DNA of 11,635 nucleotides, taken from contig JAWSUT010000051.1 in assembly GCA_033549345.1 (NCBI GenBank), forward strand, positions 1 to 11,635, given 5' to 3'. Under the pieces are notes generated by a model. It did no database searches, had not been told where the DNA came from, and saw only the letters and a program-made list of their open reading frames with translations. Origin of the DNA: JAWSUT01 sp033549345. Its GTDB lineage: Bacteria > Bacillota > Dethiobacteria > Dethiobacterales > Dethiobacteraceae. Position 1 is the first letter of the stretch; each line of letters opens with the position of its first letter. Positions 7,214 to 11,635 of this stretch are shown piece by piece. The position numbers and the translations under genes were made by a program.

Positions 7214-8482
7214 CTAATGTACTCCTGCCAGTTGTCTTTGCTTTGTTCTGCCTAAGCTGACATTATCATGTCTTCTGTCTCTTAGAGACTCAATCGGGTT
7301 AGGCATATCTTCATATCTGTAATCCTGGCCGTTTTTCATCTGGTGCTGTGCTATAACCATATGGCTGGGGACACTCTTAACATCATGATTAATCCTATCC
7401 TGATACCAGAAGAATGTGTGATTATCAGGTAGGTCGTTGACATTCCAGATAACTTCTTTGTTGCCGGTGTTTTCTACTGTCTCTGCAAGGACTTTGCGCA
7501 GATAGTCTTTTGTCTGATGGAACTGGAGCAGTTTAGGGAATGTGCCATCACCAACAACCTGCTGCCACTGCTTATTCTCATGTTGGGCAAGTAGTGCAGC
7601 TGCTCGATGCAACTGAGCAATTTCCTGTTCAAGACACATTTCCCAAATCGATTTGATATGCGGGTCTTTCTCGTCCTGATAGAAGGAGTAGAAAAGATAG
7701 CACTCGTTAAATTTATGCAGCAAATGCATCTCAAGCCATGTGCAATTCGGGTCTATTAAAGAACCATACTGGGTAACGTGTACCTCTTCCACCATGGCGA
7801 TTTCCTGGTAAAGCTGGCGACCAAGGTCATTGTAATATGTGGGACCAATGTTCATATAGAAATTCATCGTCTGCTGTTCCGCGGCTGTGATTGTTAAAAT
7901 GTTTAACTTAGTCCGGATATCCGCCGACTTAAAATTGATATAACCCCTTACCGTATCGCTGGGATGCCGGTGGTGTGCCATGGTGGGGCGCCCGGGAGTG
8001 ATTTCCACATACTGCTTGACAATATTCTGAGCAGGAATATTTTTATCCAGGTCCATTAAATTTGAGTAGCGGTATAGATGATCAAAATCCTCAAGTAAAG
8101 CCAAATCCATTGTTTCCTTTACATAGAAGTCAGGCTCATTCATGGCAAGCCAGGCTGTCAGATCAACAGCAACATGCTCATACCCAATGGTTGTTTCAAG
8201 CGGCGTTTCACCAACAGGGGGCAGCCAATTAATCATTTTCTGCTGCTGTTGGTCAATACGGCGGCCAAATGCTAAATCACGCCGCAGCTCATTGTCCGTA
8301 CAGTGCCGGTGAAATTCGTGTGAAGACAATGCGGACGCCACTTTAATACCGTTCATCAAGATAACACGTATTTTTGTGTATGGATCCGCTGAGTTTTTAT
8401 CGTATGATTTTGGGTAGACTGTCTGCCAGTCCTTAATCGCATCGCCTAAAAGCATTGGTTTTTGTTCAAAAGGGTTAAACAT
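7214..8482 (-). CDS. uncharacterised protein, probable ferritin-like di-metal helical bundle
   Basis: I cannot assign this 422-residue protein to a named family. It has no signal peptide or membrane segment. Between residues 95 and 300 it reads as long amphipathic helices carrying candidate metal ligands: E102 in GYEHVAVDL, E131/D132/H135 in LLEDFDHLYRY, E232/E233/H235 in AMVEEVHVTQY, E251/H256 in WLEMHLLHKFNE, and E285/E287/H292 in LEQEIAQLHRA. The carboxylate-xx-His spacing, with partners about 30 residues apart, is how ferritin-like diiron bundles look. A His-rich loop, MAHHRHPSD, lies at 168-176. N- and C-terminal regions of about 95 and 120 residues flank the bundle. An excellent AAAGGAGATG precedes the ATG by 6-7 bases, and a promoter lies 36 bases upstream, so it is probably monocistronic. 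Function unknown; oxidase, oxygenase or metal storage are possible. Confidence 0.8.
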   Translation of the reverse strand: MFNPFEQKPMLLGDAIKDWQTVYPKSYDKNSADPYTKIRVILMNGIKVASALSSHEFHRHCTDNELRRDLAFGRRIDQQQQKMINWLPPVGETPLETTIGYEHVAVDLTAWLAMNEPDFYVKETMDLALLEDFDHLYRYSNLMDLDKNIPAQNIVKQYVEITPGRPTMAHHRHPSDTVRGYINFKSADIRTKLNILTITAAEQQTMNFYMNIGPTYYNDLGRQLYQEIAMVEEVHVTQYGSLIDPNCTWLEMHLLHKFNECYLFYSFYQDEKDPHIKSIWEMCLEQEIAQLHRAAALLAQHENKQWQQVVGDGTFPKLLQFHQTKDYLRKVLAETVENTGNKEVIWNVNDLPDNHTFFWYQDRINHDVKSVPSHMVIAQHQMKNGQDYRYEDMPNPIESLRDRRHDNVSLGRTKQRQLAGVH

Positions 8483-8517
8483 AGTTCATCTCCTTTGTAT
8501 TTTTTTTAATCTTTTTC

Positions 8518-8547
8518 ATTATCCCAATGCTGCAAAAAACTATTCAA
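8518..8547 (-). promoter_or_regulatory. sigma-A promoter of the ferritin-like gene
   Basis: On the minus strand TTGAAT (8542-8547) and GATAAT (8518-8523) are 18 bases apart, four and five of six to consensus. Transcription would begin near 8510, leaving a short A-rich leader with the ribosome binding site. The IS66 insertion lies about 220 bases further upstream and so leaves this promoter intact. Confidence 0.6.
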
Positions 8548-8554
8548 AAAACAC

Positions 8555-8765
8555 TTACCTTACCAAGCACCCTCTTAAATGAAGTACTTGGCAAACTTCG
8601 AACTTTGCTCTAAACTGAATGTATAACTTTACAACATGATGACGTAAATATAGGGTGGTGCTCCTAAATTGATATATATTTTTGGCCGCGGCAGAAATAT
8701 TGAAAAGATAGCCCGGTCTAAGCCAGTTTTGTGCAAAAACTGCAATAATACCGTTCCGTTTATCC
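8555..8765 (-). pseudogene. 3' part of a reading frame possibly interrupted by IS66
   Basis: If the element and one target copy are removed, the minus-strand frame running through 11297-11219 continues in register through 8757-8555 to a TAA, giving about 93 codons. This distal part reads KRNGIIAVFAQNW, then LRPGYLFNISAAAKNIYQF. The phrase resembles a small zinc-ribbon protein in which the second cysteine pair has been lost (AQNW where CxxC would be expected). There is no ATG in the frame. This may be a decayed gene or chance; the 8483-8765 gap holds no other gene. Confidence 0.22.
8758..8765. repeat. target-site duplication of IS66 element, left copy
   Basis: GTTTATCC directly abuts the left terminal inverted repeat and is identical to the eight bases following the right end (11219-11226). 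Eight-base duplications are the rule for IS66-family insertions. Confidence 0.95.
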
Positions 8766-8790
8766 GTAAGCGTCAAATAGTACCCACCTA
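8766..8790 (+). repeat. IS66 terminal inverted repeat (right end of element, distal to tnpA)
   Basis: These 25 bases, beginning GTAAGCGTCAAATAG, pair with the reverse complement of 11194-11218 with one mismatch (G at 8780 against A). Confidence 0.95.
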
Positions 8791-8817
8791 ATGCTGTGAC
8801 AAAAGTTGAACCCATAG

Positions 8818-8838
8818 AAAAACCCACCGTACGGTGGG
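8818..8838 (-). terminator. terminator of the IS66 transposase operon
   Basis: A perfect palindrome CCCACCGTACGGTGGG (8823-8838) lies 13 bases after the tnpC stop and is followed on the minus strand by TTTTT (8818-8822). With GTAC as the loop the stem is six base pairs, all but one G-C. It would stop the transposase transcript before it enters the flanking DNA. Confidence 0.7.
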
Positions 8839-8851
8839 CAGTCCTCAGTAT

Positions 8852-10429
8852 TTATTTGTCTAATCGACACTCGACCGGCAGCGATTCGGACCATGGCAGC
8901 AGTTCATCCAAAGCATTCGGATCAGAGATATTCATGTTCGGTAGCTTCTCAAAAAGGTAAACCAGGTAGTTGAATGGATTTAGCCCGTTCGCTTTTGCAG
9001 ATTGCACTATGCTGTAGATTGTTGCGCTGGACTTTGCACCTTTAGGTGTGTTAGAGAATAGCCAGTTCTTCCGGCCAATTACGAAGGGCTTAATGGACCG
9101 CTCGCCTCGGTTGTTGTCCAACTCCAAGCGTCCATCCTTAAGAAACGCCTCCAGCTTATCCCATTGGTTACGGCAGTACGCAATAGCCTGTCCCAAGGCG
9201 CTTTTGGGTAATACTCTGGGAGTTTGGTGTTTTAGCCATGCTGAAAAAGCCCCCAGCACGGGGCGGCTACGCTCCAAGCGGGCATTGTAGCGTTCTTCCG
9301 GTGTGGCATCCTGCAGTTCACTCTCTATGGCAAAGAGTTGATTGCAAAAGGCCAATCCCTCTTTGGCGGCCACCGGCGCCTTCCGTTGATCCGCCGGCAG
9401 GGCTTTGAGCGCCTCATCAAACTTGCGGCGAGCGTGTGCCCAGCATCCAACCAGGGTAACATCCGGCAGTCCGTTGTATCCGGCATAGCCGTCAACATGG
9501 ACATAGCCTTTGAAGCCGGATAAAAACTGGCGGGGATGCTTACTGGCCCGGGTGGTCTGGTAATCGTAAAGGACGATTGCCGGTCCTTCCCGTCCGGTTC
9601 GGTAGAGCCACATGTAGGATGTGCTTTCTGCCGAACGTCCCGGTTCCTTCAGCACCTGGAGGGTGGATTCATCGGCATGGATGATATCTTGCCGGAGAAG
9701 ATGCTCATGCATCCGCTCAAAGAGTGGGTGCAGCCAACGTTCCGATCCCTGAATCATCCAGTTGGCCATGGTCTGCCGTGAAAGTTCAAGGCCATACCGG
9801 GCAAGCTGCTGCTCCTGTCGGTACAGGGGCAGGCCGTCCACAAACTTCTGTGTCATAATGTAAGCCATCGCTGTTGGTGATGCAATGCTCCCCGGCAGAG
9901 GCGGTGCAGGCATAGGGGCTGTAATAATCGTTGACCCCGTACCTTCCCGTTCGCACTGACGGCAGGCATAAACGTGCCGGACATGTTTAGTCACACTGAC
10001 CTGGGCAGGAATGACTTTGATTTCCTGCCGGACTTCCGTACTCATTTCATGCAAATCACCCCCGCAGCAGGCACATACCTGTTCTTCAGGAGTCAGAGTG
10101 TGGTCGACGATTTCCACCGGCAGGTTTTCCAGCTGGGCTTCACGTTTCCCGGATTGTTTCTTACGCCGGTGACCTGCGACATCCTGCATCTGGGGCTCCG
10201 GTAACGAGGGCTTGGCGTCAACTTCAGCTTCGTTAAAGATATGCAGTTGATCCGGTTGTGTTTGCTCACTGGAGGAACCAAACTGCTTTTTCTGGGAAAG
10301 CCGATACTGCTCTTCATACCAGGACAGTTTGGCGCTAAGTTCCGCCACCTGCTGCTCAAGCAGGGCGCATTTATCCTCAAGTTGTTCCTTGGATTTCGCT
10401 GTGTTTTCCATACTTATATAATTCGGCAT
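8852..10429 (-). CDS. tnpC: IS66 transposase TnpC (DDE)
   Basis: The catalytic transposase, 525 residues. Order of parts: an N-terminal coiled coil (about 10-55, KEQLEDKCALLEQQVAELS), a Zn finger with CACC at 119-122 and CRQC at 156-159, and a catalytic core with DDE residues D253 (IHADEST), D313 (VHVDGYAGYN) and E443 (DNNRGERSIKPF). It ends with the C-terminal IS66 block NPFNYLVYLFEKLPN. Length is normal for the family and the frame is intact. An upstream in-frame TTG precedes the ATG at 10429, with GGGGG just before; an ATG at 10411 is also possible but has no ribosome binding site. It follows tnpB by 52 bases. Confidence 0.95.
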   Translation of the reverse strand: MPNYISMENTAKSKEQLEDKCALLEQQVAELSAKLSWYEEQYRLSQKKQFGSSSEQTQPDQLHIFNEAEVDAKPSLPEPQMQDVAGHRRKKQSGKREAQLENLPVEIVDHTLTPEEQVCACCGGDLHEMSTEVRQEIKVIPAQVSVTKHVRHVYACRQCEREGTGSTIITAPMPAPPLPGSIASPTAMAYIMTQKFVDGLPLYRQEQQLARYGLELSRQTMANWMIQGSERWLHPLFERMHEHLLRQDIIHADESTLQVLKEPGRSAESTSYMWLYRTGREGPAIVLYDYQTTRASKHPRQFLSGFKGYVHVDGYAGYNGLPDVTLVGCWAHARRKFDEALKALPADQRKAPVAAKEGLAFCNQLFAIESELQDATPEERYNARLERSRPVLGAFSAWLKHQTPRVLPKSALGQAIAYCRNQWDKLEAFLKDGRLELDNNRGERSIKPFVIGRKNWLFSNTPKGAKSSATIYSIVQSAKANGLNPFNYLVYLFEKLPNMNISDPNALDELLPWSESLPVECRLDK

Positions 10430-10481
10430 CAACCCCCAAAAACCCTTTATTTACAAGGCTTTTTCGCTATTTTGTTTACCC

Positions 10482-10838
10482 TTACAGCACTGTTCTTGCG
10501 GTCACTTCCCGGTGAGCCTGCCGCTGATGAAGAGGGAGTCCGTCAAGGAGCCAACGCAGCTCCCGGCGGCTAACCGCGGTCACATCTGTACCGTCATTTT
10601 GCGGCCATTGAAACTTGCCCTTCTCCAGTCTCCGGTAGTAAAGCCAGAACCCATTATGTTCCCAGTGCAGAATCTTCAGTTTATCGCGCTTGCGGTTACA
10701 GAACACAAAAAGGCAGGGTGAGAAGGGGTCCAAATGAAACCCTTCTTTCACCAAGACCGCCAAGCCATCAATGGATTTACGGAGATCGGTTACCCCTGTG
10801 GCCAGATAAACCCTCTCCAAACTTGCTTCGCTAATCAT
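10482..10838 (-). CDS. tnpB: IS66 accessory protein TnpB
   Basis: A 118-residue protein of the IS66 Orf2 family, required for transposition alongside the transposase though its exact role is unclear. It shows the family blocks VYLATGVTDLRKSIDGLA (residues 10-27), FVFCNRKRDKLKILHWEHNG (44-63) and FWLYYRRLEKGKFQWP (64-79). The start ATG overlaps the stop of tnpA (ATGA), which implies coupled translation. Length and sequence look intact. Confidence 0.94.
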   Translation of the reverse strand: MISEASLERVYLATGVTDLRKSIDGLAVLVKEGFHLDPFSPCLFVFCNRKRDKLKILHWEHNGFWLYYRRLEKGKFQWPQNDGTDVTAVSRRELRWLLDGLPLHQRQAHREVTARTVL

Positions 10839-11131
10839 TGTGCCATCAGTGTTTTCACAACATCAACCAGCAGCTTCGGGTCAAAGCCGGGCCGGACTTC
10901 CACCGAAACCCCGCCTACCCGTACCAGTAAAGAACCCTCAAGCGCTGCATCGGCAAGGTTCAATGATAGCCAGGTTGATTTGGCAGAATCCTGCTTTTCT
11001 TTCCGAAGCCAGTAGCGCAACTGATGAATCTTTAGGTCATTGGCCGCGCACCAGGCCGGCACGCTCTGTCCACTTGCCTTAAATTCCGCCACTCTGGCGG
11101 CCCAAAATTCCCGCAGTTCTTCTTTTGTCAT
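10835..11131 (-). CDS. tnpA: IS66 accessory protein TnpA (helix-turn-helix)
   Basis: First gene of the element, 98 residues. KEELREFWAARVAEFKASGQSVPAWCAANDLKIHQLRYW (given as a motif span, residues 3-41) is the usual TnpA/Orf1 N-terminal helix-turn-helix, where WCAANDL to YWLRK is the recognition part; it probably binds the element ends. The frame is open further upstream, but the ATG at 11131 has AAAGGAGG eight bases before it and gives the usual start MTKEELREFW. It overlaps tnpB by 4 bases. Confidence 0.92.
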   Translation of the reverse strand: MTKEELREFWAARVAEFKASGQSVPAWCAANDLKIHQLRYWLRKEKQDSAKSTWLSLNLADAALEGSLLVRVGGVSVEVRPGFDPKLLVDVVKTLMAQ

Positions 11132-11193
11132 GAAAAAATCCTCCTTTACCTGGGTTACTTCAAGAAAGTATCCCATAAAGAAGGATCTATTGC

Positions 11194-11218
11194 TAGGTGG
11201 GTATTATTTGACGCTTAC
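11194..11218 (-). repeat. IS66 terminal inverted repeat (left end of element, proximal to tnpA)
   Basis: The reverse complement begins GTAAGCGTCAAATAATACC and matches the opposite end over 25 bases with one mismatch. Confidence 0.95.
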
Positions 11219-11226
11219 GTTTATCC
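11219..11226. repeat. target-site duplication of IS66 element, right copy
   Basis: GTTTATCC, identical to 8758-8765 and directly abutting the element end. Confidence 0.95.
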
Positions 11227-11297
11227 TCTATGAGTATAAAGACAGCTTTAAACTTTTTTTTATCAGTATTTTTACCTACAGGACACTCAACTTTCAC
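11219..11297 (-). pseudogene. 5' part of a reading frame possibly interrupted by IS66
   Basis: A GTG at 11297 overlaps the stop of the 34-codon ORF (GTGA), and the frame reads MKVECPVGKNTDKKKF and onward into the IS66 target site. The opening M-K-V-x-C-P resembles a zinc-ribbon N-terminus, but the partner cysteine of the usual CPxC pair is absent. The frame continues after in-silico removal of the element (see 8555-8765). No ribosome binding site is visible apart from possible coupling. Low confidence that this was a gene. Confidence 0.22.
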
Positions 11298-11398
11298 CCT
11301 AAGCCAGGTGCCTGGCTTAGCTGATGAATTAGCGACCGTTTCTGCCGCTTACTTTGAATTATTTTGGTTTGTTTCCATGTGGCAGCAATGTGACTCAT
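11294..11398 (-). CDS. small 34-residue ORF downstream of a strong promoter
   Basis: Not recognised. It starts MSHIAATWKQTKIIQ, is basic (seven K/R) and has no membrane segment. AAAGGA stands four bases before the ATG, and a near-consensus promoter lies about 70 bases upstream, which is the only reason to list it. The palindrome at 11299-11320 encodes its last residues (LSQAPGLG), so it could equally be a chance frame in a non-coding leader. Its stop overlaps a GTG that opens the frame interrupted by IS66. Confidence 0.25.
   Translation of the reverse strand: MSHIAATWKQTKIIQSKRQKRSLIHQLSQAPGLG
11299..11320. repeat. perfect palindromic hairpin
   Basis: Arms CTAAGCCAGG (11299-11308) and CCTGGCTTAG (11311-11320) pair over ten bases around a two-base centre. 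Neither strand has a T-run after it, so it is not an ordinary terminator. Such G/C-rich palindromes are often dispersed REP-type repeats or protein-binding sites; only one copy is in this window. Confidence 0.6.
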
Positions 11399-11466
11399 CT
11401 AATCCTTTTTTTGTATACGCGTGTCTGAAACTTTAGTTGCCTTTTTGCTTGCTTGTTATAGAAAGC

Positions 11467-11496
11467 ATTATAACTGTTAAAAACCAGTTTTGTAAA
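11467..11496 (-). promoter_or_regulatory. sigma-A promoter upstream of the IS66 target locus
   Basis: On the minus strand TTTACA (11491-11496, five of six) and a perfect TATAAT (11467-11472) are 18 bases apart. It would transcribe leftward through the small ORF and palindrome into the IS66 element; before insertion the transcript would have headed towards the ferritin-like gene. The remaining stretch 11399-11635 is A/T-rich and holds no gene I can support. Confidence 0.6.
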
Positions 11497-11635
11497 ACCG
11501 CTATACACCATACTATCCAAAGAACAGGCGATATGGTTGAAATTTTTACTATATACCTTCACTAGAGTTGCATTAAATTTTTTTGAAAAATGAAAGCGCC
11601 TTCCCCACAACGAGCATATGTAAGTTTACACTAAT

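Larger units (their letters stand above)
8766..11218 (-). mobile_element. complete IS66-family insertion sequence
   Basis: A 2453-base element with everything expected of the family: terminal inverted repeats starting GTAAGCGT at both ends (24 of 25 bases match), an 8-bp perfect target duplication, and the three-gene set tnpA, tnpB, tnpC, all on the minus strand and all open. The left end carries a terminator just after tnpC. Intact genes, matching ends and an undamaged duplication mean a recent and probably still mobile insertion. It landed between the promoter at 11467-11496 and the ferritin-like gene. Confidence 0.97.

Noticed and set aside
8568..8596. Imperfect hairpin CCAAGCAC...GTACTTGG upstream of the ferritin-like gene
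   Set aside because: The stem has a mismatch and a long loop, and the T-run is about ten bases away; too weak to call a terminator or riboswitch.
8555..8827. Minus-strand frame of 90 codons crossing the left end of the IS66 element
   Set aside because: Its first third is IS66 end sequence read through the inverted repeat (GGYYLTLT), so it is a chimera created by the insertion, not a gene.
11395..11610. Minus-strand reading frame of 71 codons starting MWGRRFHFSKK
   Set aside because: No ribosome binding site or similarity I recognise, A/T-rich background, and the promoter at 11467-11496 lies inside it.
1..11635. CRISPR arrays, tRNA genes, phage or toxin-antitoxin modules
   Set aside because: No regularly spaced repeats, tRNA-like cloverleaf or recognisable module was seen on either strand.

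Overview
The window looks like the chromosome of an anaerobic Bacillota (Firmicutes), possibly of the Sporomusaceae/Negativicutes or Peptococcaceae type. The hints are AGGAGG-type ribosome binding sites, sigma-A promoters, a Firmicutes-style rRNA leader with boxA, and a KhtT/KhtU pair. This placement is inference; no taxonomic marker gene lies inside the window.

Layout, left to right. Positions 1-479 carry no gene but hold two tandem sigma-A promoters on the minus strand and a boxA antitermination motif, which together look like the promoter and leader of an rRNA operon running off the left edge. Diverging from it is a two-gene plus-strand operon: a UbiA-family membrane prenyltransferase and, overlapping by 4 bases, a small membrane-anchored protein resembling DUF3888. 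It converges with only one base between stops on a minus-strand operon of three genes, read from 4505 down to 1839: a metallo-beta-lactamase-fold hydrolase, khtT (RCK_C regulatory subunit) and khtU (CPA2 K+/H+ antiporter). Next come a minus-strand Gfo/Idh/MocA oxidoreductase and a divergent plus-strand CbrA-like FAD enzyme of the geranylgeranyl-reductase superfamily. A 422-residue minus-strand protein follows that I cannot assign to a family; its E/D-xx-H helices suggest a ferritin-like di-metal protein. It has its own promoter.

A complete IS66-family element fills 8766-11218: tnpA, tnpB, tnpC, 25-bp terminal inverted repeats with one mismatch, and a perfect 8-bp target duplication (GTTTATCC). 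It landed about 280 bases upstream of the ferritin-like gene. Removing it in silico rejoins a minus-strand reading frame of about 93 codons that may be a damaged small zinc-ribbon gene. That frame lies downstream of a strong promoter at 11467-11496 and overlaps a 34-codon ORF with a ribosome binding site. The rightmost 235 bases otherwise hold no convincing gene.

How the genes relate: the MBL hydrolase-KhtT-KhtU operon suggests electrophile or pH stress defence, because KhtTU-type antiporters couple K+ efflux to cytoplasmic acidification. The UbiA enzyme and the CbrA-like enzyme may both act on isoprenoids. The ferritin-like protein and the locus interrupted by IS66 are the least explained parts.
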